Part shown: positions 1-13,600 of the stretch, one piece after another
How the letters are laid out: each line of letters opens with the position of its first letter
Numbering within the stretch: the stretch's first letter is position 1
NCBI GenBank assembly: GCA_022495005.1
Contig: JAGYXB010001412.1
Coordinates: 620,001 to 684,000 of the forward strand
Length of the DNA stretch: 64,000 nt
Direction of reading: 5' to 3'
Source: Rhyacophila brunnea
Taxonomy: Eukaryota; Arthropoda; Insecta; Trichoptera; Rhyacophilidae
The notes under the pieces: model-generated
What the model was told of the DNA's origin: nothing
What the model saw: the letters and a program-made list of their open reading frames with translations, nothing else
Database searches by the model: none
Position numbers and translations under genes: made by a program

Positions 1-954
1 CTAAAGGTGGAACACTTTTTGAACAAACGTATTACATTGTTTTATTTGTATGTCTTACAAATTTTACTAATCGTTGTAAAACTTAGAACTCTGTCGTGTA
101 TCAATTCTTAGTGTGATATTATTCACTGACGTGCGAAATTATAATAAACCTAGGTTAATTTGGAGTTATATCGGTAATAATTCAAAAATATGTCGAGATT
201 TTTTTTTATATGTCTAATATAATGCGGCAGCTGTTATATAAATATTTTTTTATAGTATTCTAGTTACTATTACGGTGATGTGAGAAAGTTTATTTATAAT
301 TTAAATTATGTATTTTTAGTTTATAATTTTGTTACGGATATGTTTAAAAGGGTGGACAAAAAGCAATATGTATTAGGAGTGTTTCTGCGTAAGTCATGAC
401 TGAATTTCAAACATAATAACGTTACTTTTGTCAGCATGGAGATTTTGGTTTTAAGTCAAAAAACTTCAAAATAAAGTACGTTACACATCTTGCAATTTGT
501 GTCTTATAACATCTTGGTTTCAGAAGTATATATGGTAACAATGGCACTATTCAATTCATCAGATCAAGTTTACAAAAAAACAATTAAGCATGGTGCTGCG
601 ACAGGATTGAAGATTAACAATTTATATCTCGAAAAGAAAATCAATTGAGATCTGTACATAAACTTGACATGGCTACAAACAGTCAATTGTCGATGTAATT
701 TGAACAGGCATAATATATAGCAGTTAAAAGAAATATGTACTCTTATCTCATTACATGTAAATTTTACGCATTACATTTCACCGTAGCACAGTTCACCGTG
801 ACCTTTCTTATCGGAAAGAGATGACCATACTATAAGGTCATCTCTATATAGCACCGAGAAGAAAAAATTACGCATTGTTCGTGGAGTATTGCAGACAATA
901 ATGCTCCTTCAAGAATGAAAACCTAACCTAATTTAACAAATAATCCAGTATATT

Positions 955-1115
955 CTCTGTAAGCGTGTTTTATTTAGACATGAATTTTATCTCAGTACTA
1001 TATGCCCCAAAGAGGTTGGACGGTCTTTAATATACAACTATATATTTCCAATACAACATTTGACGGTGAAGTGTGATACGGTGAACTGTATATGTACAAA
1101 TTTCCGGACACGCTC
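955..1115. repeat. Dispersed repeat, inverted copy of about 5015-5175
   Basis: TAGACATGAATTTTATCTCA, CCCCAAAGAGGTTG and GTGATACGGTGAACTG are the reverse complement, with changes, of segments at 5015-5170. A related block at 8225-8330 (ATCATCTCTTTCTGATAAGA) matches the reverse of 800-830. Together they suggest one repeat family flanking the MetRS 3' end. Confidence 0.7.
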
Positions 1116-1742
1116 TTATCTACCTGAGATGGGTCGTGAGACTGGCTTACATAATAATTTTTAAACAAACTGTATTTGAGTCAAATCTTTGAAACATGAC
1201 GTTTTAAGGGACTATCTGAAATATCGTACTGAATCATAAATATTGTTGTCGAACCAATTTCAGTTCAGTAACTACTGACCATTATAAGACTGTATATTAG
1301 ATATGTACAAGTCGGGTTTAACAACAGAAACTTTACAATTGTAATGAAGTTTAACCTAAAACATCAATCTTGCGCTTCATGATGAAACAATGGCACCATC
1401 CTTCAATTGTATTCATGATATTTATCAGAAAATGTTTTCATTTAGAACTACAATCTCCCTGTTTGACCGACATCGCTAATAGAGAATCAGTTAGTTGATA
1501 ATAATATAACAAATGTTTCAAACGCATTCGCCTTATGAATCAAAAGTTCAAATTCGAGCATAGATATTTACATTTCGAAATTATTATAAATAAAATAGAG
1601 CTAATACCACTTCTTTTAAAAACACTATTTAATCCTCTTACGTGCCTTTAAATTTGCATGAAGACTTTTTTGTTTGGTTTAGAAAATTTGTTATTTATTG
1701 TAAAATGCAAATAAAAATGATATCCATAAAATATTACATGTC

Positions 1743-1870
1743 TTTCCTTCAAACTGTCCTTTATGTGAAACACTCAAATATTTTCAAATTTATTTCCTTC
1801 AAACTGTCCTTTATGTGAAACACTCAAATATTTTCAAATTTCTTTCCTTCATACTGTCCTTTACATGAAA
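1743..1870. repeat. 50-bp tandem repeat, about 2.6 units
   Basis: Units start TTTCCTTCAAACTGTCCTTT at 1743 and 1793 and, with two changes, at 1843. The remainder of each unit is ACACTCAAATATTTTCAAAT. Confidence 0.92.
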
Positions 1871-3699
1871 CTCCAGAACAGGGTTGGCGAACCTTTTCAC
1901 GTACGCCTACCAAAATTTCCCAAATACTATTTTTCGACTGACGTGCCGAGCAGTTTTTCATGGAGAAAAAATAGTTGTTTAAGAATTCTATTAAAAAATG
2001 ATCATGTTCATATCACTCATGATAGTCAAACAACGTTATGTCAATCTTTTCTAATTTCTTCTTAAATCGTCAGTAAAATTTAACGTTAACTACATAAGTT
2101 ACCCTTGTTTTCATATTTTTTTAAAACTATTCCTATAAATTTTAACATCATCATAAGCAAGATAAATGTACAATACACAATAAATTATAAAATATAAACA
2201 TTAGATTTTAAATATACATTTCCCTTGTTGAGTTACAAGAATCTAAAATAACGATTTTTGGCTCTCCTGTAAAGTTGCACTTTTGTAGATAATGTTTGAC
2301 ATTAAGCCCTCGATAACATAGCATACATATGTAGTGTTCGATGTGCGGGTTATGGTGTTGAGGATGATAATGAAGAAGTCGAAGATGTATGCAGGAGTGA
2401 GTTTTATTTGCAGCGTAGCGGTCGGTACGATAGTATAAATACAATGACAGTACATATTACGTACTGAGATAGTTACGAGCCAGGTACTTAGATTCGAGTG
2501 ACATTTTGATAAATCATTATTCGTAATTTATACAGTCGAAAGTAATACCTAAACATTATATTCCAGTACATAATTATATTGAACGAGTCAGCGGTTTACA
2601 TAATAGTAGCTGTGAATTTTATTTATTATTAGTCATAATATAATATGATACTATGGGAATGGATATTAGACTAATTTTCCATTGCGATACCGTATTTAAT
2701 ATCGCCAATCAATCTACTGATACAGGTAAACAGTTATTTACCGGTATATGAGTCGCTGGGAATTTATTATTGCGGTCGAATAATTTGATACATTAATATT
2801 TGATCAATAATATACTGACAGCTACACATGTAATATTTTTATTGCTTTTTTCATTTACGCCATACATTTCGGTCCACCAATTTTGAAACTGTATTACTTA
2901 GTTTGGTTCTTTATGCACAAATTGACACTAGAATTGCTCCGATCAGATGAGGCAGTCTCTCGCTACAGTGGTCTCAAGTATTGTAAATCGATCAAAATCA
3001 GGGGTCCGCAGCATGGGTTCTCCCGCCACCAGATGAGGTTAGTGCGGTAATATTATATGTGACGCATAAAGCCTAAGAACCGATCTATGTAATTATATAT
3101 TTACATTAAACGTAATGCTTATTCTTGAAGAGTATTTACCTGCTATTTTTTATACAATGCGATCTGTCATTTATTATTATTATAGGTAGGTATATTTTTT
3201 CTCTTTAAAATAAAAAATTGGCGTGCCATAGAATCTCAAAAAAAAATATTAAAAGAGTATGTATTATTTGATATTATGGACATTTGGCATATTCAACTCA
3301 GTACTTTCACTTCAGCTTTAGCCAGGTTGCACATACAAACTCGTGTTGACTGCAACATGTTCATTTTGTCAATGTGATTTTGTTGGCATTCACAAAACAC
3401 ATGTACCATCACACACATTGTGATTGCAACATTTTCCGTTTTAAAACACGCCTGATGTCGCATGCAACATATTTCAAAGTACACAGTATGAATGTCGTTT
3501 ATGAGTAATTTAAACAGTCGCCACCACCATGCATAGAGTCCATACTATTCTAGTACACACGACTGTGGAGGGCCTGTCAGCGTCAGATTACGAGAGACTA
3601 AAAATGACAATGGCGGTGATCATAATGAAATGAATGATATCCTTCAAATACTATACATTTACATATTTCCAATAAATACAAATCACTGCTTCTTTATCA

Positions 3700-3962
3700 G
3701 ATCGTCGCTATAGGATTGGTTTGCCGAATATCCGTTTTTGTCGAAATCGACCTTTTAATGCAGAATGTTTTTTTGTATCTAAATGAACCAGAACCATCCT
3801 TTTATTTAAATTACTTGGTAAATAGGTAATGAATACATCATTCATATGCTGTAAAAATGACAATTTAAATATCTCCATGTATTTAAATATAGGATTATGA
3901 AATTTGTTTTTCGTCTTCTGAACATTTGGTCTATTCGGGAAACCAATCCTACAGCGACGAGA
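3700..3962. mobile_element. 263-bp inverted-repeat element downstream of MetRS
   Basis: Arms TCGTCGCTATAGGATTGGTT and TCGTCGCTGTAGGATTGGTT (reversed) with further inward similarity (CCGAATA). The arms are about 33 bp. Superfamily not assigned. Confidence 0.75.
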
Positions 3963-4593
3963 TGTACAGTGACATTTATTAATTTTGACAGGAAGTCACG
4001 TCGCATCACTTTCTGTGTGTGCGGGACAGACTTGTACCATTACCGGCAGTTATGATTTAATGGCCCACATGATATAATAATATTATCCATAAATTTCACT
4101 AATGGTTTTATAAATGCGTTTAAAAATTAATAAATCTAAAAAATCTTAACACCACTGCACATGGATGTACTGAAATATGACTATATTCTAAAACATTAGA
4201 TCGAGAGCTTTAAAAGAATACTATTTTATGTAATAAAAATACTTTATGCAGTCATCAAATGATTAAAATAAATATAAAGGATAATAAGGCTTCAAAATTA
4301 TAGAAATAGATTATCTACAACGTTTAAGGAATGTCAAGGGTTATGTCTCCGAAAATACAACAAAATCTCCATTTTGAGCTACGTTGGGCATGTGGGTCCT
4401 TAAGGCCATATCTGTGTCAAGTTGAATTTCAATATGCATTGCACCTTAGACATCTCTTTTTCTCCGTGTTTCACAATGATAAATAAAAACTCCCATTAAT
4501 TTTAGAATATTTTTTAATTATTTAAATTCTTAATTTGCGGTAGGTACAAATAAATAATATTCATCACAAAGTAATAAAATTATAATTTTAAAA

Positions 4594-4599
4594 TTTAAT
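4594..4599 (-). promoter_or_regulatory. Poly(A) signal of MetRS (ATTAAA)
   Basis: The minus strand reads ATTAAA about 31 bases past the TGA at 4630-4632. It is the nearest poly(A)-like hexamer. The final exon gives a short basic tail ([12 protein letters not shown]), as is usual for this enzyme, which supports the position of the 3' end. Confidence 0.5.
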
Positions 4600-4629
4600 G
4601 AACAGAATAAATTGCACATTATTGATGAA

Positions 4630-7600
4630 TCAGTTCTTGTTGCCCCCTTTCTTCACTTTCTTTGAGTCAGTAGGGCTGCAATTAAAAAAACATACTATTT
4701 AAGTATCAAGACACGACATTACAGAAATAAATATAATACAGCGGAAACTCAGTACTTCTTTGTCACACGACAGGAAACCACACCCACACAGGGCATTGGT
4801 GTATATGAATGTGATAATATACTCGATAGTTTCATCTACCTTGAGTCTCTCATGGACTGACATGGTGATTGTTAGAAAGAGAAGTCATTTTAGATTGTCA
4901 TTAACAAACAAAAAGCATGATTTACAAAACATAAGAAGCCTGTGCTTATCGACACCTTGGAAAGAATGATCCTTAAACATTTTTGAAAAAAAAATTATCC
5001 ACCATTTTTACGTGTCCGGAAACTTGTATCTATGCAGTTCGCCGTATCACACTTCATCGTGAAATGTTGTATCGGAAATATATGGCCGTATATTAAAGAC
5101 CGTACAACCTCTTTGGGTCGTATAGTACTGACATAAAATTCATGTCTAAATAAAACATGGTTCTTGTCGGTTTACACTTTACAGGAAGCCAGCAGCAAAC
5201 AAATTTTGAAAATAGCCGATGTACTGCATTATTTGTTAGGTTAGGTTAGGTTCATTCCAGAATTCATGAATATTGCCAAAATCAGCTATGAAAATTGAAC
5301 TAATGTTCACATTGAATCTAATAAAATTGGAGACCGTATACTATAGTGGTGCCCAACCTTTAGTCTATCTCGTGCAAATTAAGAATTTAAAATTTTAGGT
5401 GAGCCACACACAGGACCTTCATTTTTTGAAAAAATCAGCACTATCAATCAGTTTAATCTCTGGAAGAAGCTCTACAAATCGTTGTAGGACTTTTCCCTTA
5501 CTAAGCCATCTTATATATTTTTTATGAACGGTTGTAAAATGTCGCTCTACGTTGCACTTTTTTCCAATAGCTACTGTTGAACCGCAAATCAAACAAATAC
5601 ATTTGTTCTTAAAATAAATAGAAAAATATTTCTTTTCCCAATCTCCTTGAAAATTGTAAATGTATGTCCGTTTTTCTTTTTATCTGGCTCATATTTAGAC
5701 ATAATTATTAGAGTAACTATATGAAAAATATAATTGTCAAACTGACACTATCTTGTGTCAGAACCCGCTTCGTCTCACCCATCAACTAATATACTATTAC
5801 TCTCGCCTTTTTGCCAGTGGTGATTGCCGACGGAATGTTGCCACAGTGAGCAGCAATTTTGCCGATTTTTGACATACACTGTGCTTAATGCATAATCTGA
5901 ACACGCGAGCTGCGAGCCACATTAATACTGTACGCGAGCAACATTTTGCTCGCTGAAATGTTTTACGTACAATTTATATGTAACCCAATTTTTATTGGTC
6001 AACTAAAGAGAGCAAAATTGGACGAAACGATATAATGCCAAGCTCAATTTCTCTCTTTCTCACTTGTTTACAATGAAGCTTCCACTGTAGTTCCATTAAT
6101 TAGGATTTGGAAATACACTGGTTAGGTCATGTGTACGTGACACATGAATGAATAAGCACCTTATGTTTAATGGTCCAAAAGGTAAACTGAGTGCGGGAAG
6201 ACCACGACTTGAGTAAGTAATAAAAATATTTACATACCTATTCAGTGCCGCAGCTGGATTGAGCTTTAGTAAGGTATCCTTCATTGTCAGTAAAATGCTG
6301 ACTTCCGGTTGCCAAACTGCTTTCTCTGCTCCGCTAGTCTTAAGCTGGCGAACTTTCTCACCCTAACAACACAAATACAAATTACAGTAAAACTAATGTC
6401 ACATTGAAATAACACCGCAAACAGTTAACTAATTAACGCAATTGGCGGAACTGCCTTTAAGAGGACGTTCTACAGAATTGGCCTTGAGAATTGAAAATAT
6501 GATTTTTTAACATGTGGTCCATAATATCTGGTCTACTAGTTAATATAAAAAGGTCGTGTCAAAGTTGTTTGTGTTAATAAATTTGCTCTGTTTGTGTTAA
6601 TAAATTTGCTCTGTGACTGATCCGACTCATATTTCACATTTATTTCATCAGGGCTGTCGAAGACATAAATCATAATATATATTTATAATTTTAAATTTTT
6701 ATTTATAATATATATTATTTAAGTTTTGTGCATCTAATGCCGGGTCCACACTGGCAACAAGTTAATTTGCTGGCAACCTCGTTAGATTTTACGATAATTA
6801 TTGTAAAATTTCTTAAGCAATTATGGTAAGTATCGTAAAATTTAATGAGGTTGCCAGCAACTTGTTGCCAGTGTGGAAATGGCTTAATATCCACTGTGGT
6901 TCACGTAGTGGCATGGACCTGGGGTTAGCTAATTCAGGAAGTCAACACCCATGATAGAATTTTTTCCAGTTTTGGTTGCATTATATTCCAAAACTCTTCT
7001 GTAAAAATCGTTTCCGAGTTTATAAATGGAAATTTCTCGGTGTACATAGTAAACAAACCTACGAATAAAAAAAGACAAAAAGGAACATAATGATTCATCG
7101 CAGTAAAATCTGGTAATCAAATTCGCCATTTTGAAAAGCGACGATTTTGCGTAAACAAATATCACGTGGTCTGTACGTGTGCGGCAAACTTCGAATGTAT
7201 TTGTAATTTTGTGCAAAGTGCGAATGTAATGTTTTCAAATAATTGATATGGATTAATTATACCATCGTATTATTTTCTCGAAATCATAAACATACTATAA
7301 TAGTATTTGAGTATCAACCTATGTTCAATTTGAATTGGGTTATAATAATAACATACCCGTATATATATCAATAGTATGTTTGCTACAAAATCCACCCAAG
7401 CTATCAGTACGTACTTGCACAGGTTTGATTAAAAACCATGATGAAATTAACATTTAAAAAATATGAATGCTTAATATTATTTCGACAGCCCTGTTTTCTG
7501 ATCGGCTTCATCTCGCAGGTGTTCATAAAATAATAATAATTCTCCGCGCGGCAGAAATTATCAGTAATAATAATAATATTTCTTGAAATAAAATCTCCGA

Positions 7601-10600
7601 TGATTAGTGATTTTTGCGAAAAGATCGATTTAAATTGTAAATTGTAGTTACGACGCCGAGGTCCTTTTTATACTGAATAATATTTGAACGGCGGGCTCTT
7701 CAGCGGGCCCTTAAAAGTGTTATTTAGTACTTAACACATAGAATACATAATAGCATTTTTATCACAATTTTGTATGATCTTGGAATTATATGTTGCAATA
7801 TACCTGCTAAAGATGCTCTCATTTAATTGACTAGAAATGGTGTCAAAGTTCTTATTTACAAGCTGAATCCAAATTCAGAGTCAAATCAGCACAAAAAGTC
7901 AATGTCGTTTGGTGAATGTATTATAATTTTAATACCTGTTTGGCTATTTCAGCCTCCAATTGTGCGACGGTTTTAACATCATCCGATTTAGTGTCACCAC
8001 TCTCCTGATTGGTCTGCTGGGCCAGCGTCAGTTTTTTTTTAAGAGCCAGTAACGCGTCCACCTCCGGCTGCCACACAGACTTGTCCACTTTGCTCGATTT
8101 CAACTGACGGACTTTGTCACCCTGTTGAAAGAAAATGTTTGCAAATTACTAAAATTCATATCTAAATAAAACACGATTTTTGTCGGTGTACACTTGAAAA
8201 AATTGAATTAATGTTCATATTGAATCTAATAAAATTGGAGACCATACCTACAGTATACAATCATCTCTTTCTGATAAGAAAGCTCACAGTGAAATGTTTT
8301 ATGTACAATTTACATGTAACTGTAGCAAATTGGGTACAGTAAATCCCAGTGTGCCGTACCTGTTTAGCGATCTCGGCCTCAATTTCAGCAACAGTCTGTC
8401 CACCAGCCTCTTGCTTGATTACGGTCGGTGCTTGTGCCAATTTCTTTTTCAAAGCCAACAACACCTCCACTTCTGGTTGCCATACCGCTTTCTCAACTCC
8501 GCTGCTTTTCAGCTGTCGAACTTTCTCACCCTGTTGTAAGAATATTAGTACAAAAATAAATGAAAACCTCTTGAGTAATATCACATTCTAAAAACGTTTT
8601 ATTTCTAAGGGCTTGCGCAGACAGAGCGCGGTCAGGCGGTCTGCGTTCCGCGTTCGGCGTTCTTTGTACTGTATGGACTTCATACTGTATGGGTACACAG
8701 CCGGCGGTCAGACCGCGCCGGTCAATTGGAACGCTAGAGTTCTGGAGTTCTATGCCCGGAATTACAAAGAACGCCGTACCTCCCGTCCAGTCCCGTCATA
8801 GGAATTTGAGCAGTCACACAACATAGAGCGAAACCACACGGGGGAGTGAGTACGCAACAGCGGTGCTTTCTCACTTCCACTCGCAGTCGGAATATAGCGG
8901 TCTCGCATTATGCAGCGCTTGTGTCAGTACAACGTTTGTAAACAAATGGAACGCTTATTGTTGACCGCCACCTGTCTGCTGTCCCTGAACGTTAGCGGTC
9001 AACGGTCGGTTGAACGCAGAACTCCGACCGCTCTCTGTCTGCGCAAGCCCTAAGTTAATGTTTACGTATAGTATAATATGGACACCATGTGATACCTCCG
9101 AATGAAATCTTGTCACTTGCAAGTCTTAATGCATCATCACGTATCAGATAAGGCATTTGAAGCCGCATTTAGACCAAGCGAGCGAAGGTTTATTCTTCCC
9201 CCATTCTGTATATGATTTTCGACAAAAATACCACGTTTAGTCAACTTAAATAAATATTGCAAGTGGCTGACATCCATTTCTCGTAAAAACAAAATCTGTT
9301 AATACATACCTCCACTCCGTGGAGGCCCATATGATCCTATTAGGATCGGACATGGTCGGAAAAAATAAATATTGTAGAAAAATACTTGGGAATTAGGATC
9401 AAATAAATATTAAATTAAAACCAGAGACAACTTATTAATTCAGTTTATGGTATCCTTACCTGCTTCAGTATCAGTGCATCCAACTCTTGAGTGGAAAGTC
9501 CGTCTACTTTAATTACTTCCTTCGGGGGAGATGCTTGACGTCCGGCATATCTCTTTTTCAATTCCTCGACTTTAGCAAGCTCGATTTTGTCAAAGAGAGG
9601 TGAAGGCGTACCGATTTTGTGACCGGGAGGTAACAGAATGCGGAAGCAGGGATACCTGTTCAAGAAAAAAAATTATTAAAATTTAATTTGCTAATGTTGA
9701 AAGCAATGAACATTATGTATTTGATTATATTATATTTTATCACCATAGTATGTGTACAAAAAGTGGATTATGTTTACTGTAAGTGTAAGGCCTGAGTGCA
9801 CAGCGTTCAGCAGGGCATGCGCAACTCAAACGTATAACCGTGTGTGAAATGTTCGTAGACAATGTCTTTTTTTGGTTATACGTTTGAATTGCATACGCCG
9901 CTCACGCCCAGCCGACCGCTGTCCACTCAGGCCGTACACTAAGAGTACATTAAATACAATGTTGATAATTCGAAATTTATACTAATATAAAATTTAATTC
10001 TTCAATACAAAAAAATCGTAATTCAAGTAAGTATACGTGATAGGTACTTAAAAAATTTAAAAGATCGTACAATTTAAAACTGTACACAAACTAATAGGGG
10101 AAAAAATGTACAATATTATAAAAAATGAAAAGAATCTTACTCGAAGTTGAGCTTTCCGACAGTGTCCAGATTAGTGCCTAGTTGTCCCAATAAAGTTCTG
10201 GCCGTCTGCGGCATGAATGGAGAAAGTAATACTCCGAGGAGACAGGACATGTTGCATGATAAGCCAACCACTGTACCAGCACGAGTTCTGAATATTAATT
10301 ATTTTGACATTGGATTGAAGAGTCAGCTGTTTCTAACACATGAGGGAATCAGGATTAAAGTAATCCAAGTAGATGAGTTAAGCGAATTGACTTAGAGTTA
10401 AATATGCAATTATCAATTCTACATACTGACATGCCTTTAGTAAGATACAAAATTATGATTGAATCCTGTTTCATACATAAATAGGTATGGAAACTGACAT
10501 TGGGTGATCTTACGAATATAACTGGGATTTAGCTTAAATTTTCTTCTTTTCTTTCTTTTTTCGACTATATCCGATCCTAATAGGATCATAATATGGGCCT

Positions 10601-13600
10601 CCACAGAGTAGAGGTTTGTATTGACAGATTTTGTTTTTTACGAGAAATGGATGTCAGCCACTTACTCAACCTATTAGGTCCATACCCTGGACACACACAA
10701 ATTGAAAAACAACATGTGTACTTGCCAGATCGAGGATTCGAACCTGGGACCCACGGCGTTACAGTCAAACGCTTAAGCTGCGCGGCCACCGTGGGTGTTA
10801 AATTTAATAAGCAATAATTAAGATTTATAGCTAAATAACTTACTGCGCAGAAGCACACCTCCTTTCGTGCGCATGGAGAATTTTACAATGACAACTTTAG
10901 TAAAAATACCAATAATTAAAAACCTAATTTCGCCGGATTTGTTTACTCAAAAAATTGAGAATACAGAAATCTTCTACACGTGACTACAGCGACTTGCAGT
11001 TATCGCCGAGATCTTGTTGTGGACGATAGTTTAATAATTATTATTCATATTGAAAGTAATTCTGATGATTTGCTACGTGTAATACGGGCTGTTCCCTTCT
11101 TAGACGCTCTCATATTCGCCGAAAACAGTTGAACCCAACCGAACATCAAAAAGTTAACGTTTATGTTGTCGAACTATAGTTGTAGATTTAAGAATAATAT
11201 TAATGTAACAAACATTTTACCTACCTGGCCTAACCAAACTTTAAGAATTTAACCCTGTCTACTTTAATTCTTTGCCAATGCCGAATGCATTTTGATACTT
11301 CGTCGGGCAGGTGGCTCCAATGTATTCCTCTAATTTATATGATAATCATTGTAAAATATTTTACGCTGTATTTTGTTTTTGCTGCATTGTTAAAATAAAG
11401 ACCTACCTCTCCGTCGTCAAATTCTTCTTGATTATTGGATTCGCCCATTGTTAGCTTCAGAATCAGTTATGTTGAAAACTGGTCCTAGCTCATTTATATT
11501 AATTTGATCCTCAGCAAATGTTCAAAATTAAGCTTTATTGAACTCATCAATTTACCATAATAGAGGCTTTTAGTCAAATATGCATAGGTTTGACGCATAT
11601 GAAGTTTTTGATATTTCATAAGGTACCTAATCGAGGTTGATAAATGGTCGGCCTATCAGTATTAGGCGGTATGCAGTCAATGAGGTGTTAAACTCATTAG
11701 TGTGGAACTGTTAACAGCCAATAGGATTTAATATCGATAAGGTGCAGGTAAGACAAAGTTTAAAGTGGACTCTATACATTTTTTGCCTGTATAAGAATCT
11801 CCATCAGCACAGTGAAAAAGTTTCAAAGCTCGAATATATGAAACTTACTTGGCATCATCAGTTCCCTTGAGGAGTACCCACGGCTGCTGAGCTTGCATGA
11901 ACTGGTTTCCATGTCGAGAGATGTTCAGGACGTGTCTCAAAGCGTCTCGCTGCTTTGATAACTCTAACGATTCCATGTACCCTGTAATTTAAATGTGAAG
12001 ATATAGGTTATAATAAATTAAATATTCAGGACCATAAGAAACTCTACAGAGTAAAGTCAAGAAAAAATTACCAACTACACTACTGTCATTAGGCCCCACG
12101 GCCTGTTGTAGTTTTAAAAAAAGAATATATATGTATATATTTAAACTGTGGCGTAGTTCCTCTTGCCAATATGAGAATAATTTAACGCTGATCTATGTAA
12201 ATCAAATGTCAATAATTTTGTAACTCTCTGTGTTACTTTATTAATAAAATGTGCGTCTGTCTTGTGATTTCAATATAACTATTTCAAAAGGCCTACATAT
12301 AGTGAATTAGTTATCATCATCAGCCGGGGGGCGATTCACTGCTGGATGAAGGCCTCCCTTAGCTTCCTCCACTCTTCTCGGTCGTTAGTACCACGCCACG
12401 TACATCCACCGAAATTTATGACGTTTAATGCCTCTTGTATACCATTGTATGACGGCATTCGTCCAGCAGTTGTCCACCCGTCGAGTGACATTCCAGCCCA
12501 TATCCATTTCACCTTCTTAGCAACCTTTATCACGTCATGTGCTCTTGTCTGCTTCCTTATCCGTTGGCTTCTTTTATGATCTTTACGCATTACGCCCAAC
12601 ATGCACCTTCATTTTTTGATTTCTCTTACATTAAGAATGCGAATTAGTTATAATGAGTTATAACTACAAGTTAGATGAGTAAAAAACTCTAGAGGGCAAT
12701 AATAAACAAATCTCACCTTTAATTTCTCTGTTCACCAATGCCAGAAGATTATAATCTCCGGCTTCCAGGTGCATCTGAGGTATCGTACCCTTGAAGGAAT
12801 TTGCGCAGAAAACAGATGCTCGGTTCACGAAGTTGCCCAAGTTGTTCAACAGTTCGGAATTGTTTCTTGTCGCCATGTCCAGCCAACTGAAGTTTGAGTC
12901 TTGACCCTCCGGCCTGATGCTTAGCAGGTAGAATCGGAATATGTCGGACGGGATGCCGGTGTCCTGGAGAAGATCAAGATATTCTATTGTACAATTGCAA
13001 AAGAAATTAAAGCTCCGTAGCCATTATATAATATAGCCAATTTGTTTTGTAATTTTTTTATATAAAGTTTCAAAATTAATTTATGAAATTTCCACTATAC
13101 ATTAAATATATTGAATATGTTTTTGGTCATTCTGACCTGTACGAAGATATAGCCTAAAATATAATGAAAATTAATTTTAGTACCTGCGCGTCTGTACCAA
13201 ATACACCAACGCCTCTTGATTTTGAAAATTTACCATCTTCATAATTGAGATATTCTGCAAACAATAAAACAATCATTCTATTACATTAGTGTCATACATC
13301 TGTACAGAAACCATAATTCCAATACAGACAATTCGAAATTTACTGTAATTCTAAATATTTCACTAATTCCAGCTACAATTCGAAATGGATTTTGACCCAG
13401 AAAACACCTGTAATTTAAATAAATAAAACAAAGGTCTGACGTAACCTAACGTCTTTGTGTCAGTTTTTTTGTATATTTCGTAATTCGTGATTTGAATATT
13501 TCCCAATGACGAAAAAAAAAACTTTTGTACTGGAAGTTAAATATTTAGGAAAACACACAAACATCATCATTAAAATGAAAAATTTTTAATTCTAAAGCTG

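Larger units (their letters stand above)
1..4593. other. Spacer 3' of MetRS, no gene seen
   Basis: AT-rich sequence with no open frame that shows a known domain or splice structure. It holds the 955-1115 repeat, the tandem repeat at 1743, a possible hAT-like terminus at 1879 (CAGGGTTGGCGAACC) and the inverted-repeat element at 3700. Confidence 0.7.

Noticed and set aside
8294..8591. Plus-strand open frames over MetRS exon 20
   Set aside because: They are antisense shadows of a WHEP-coding exon.
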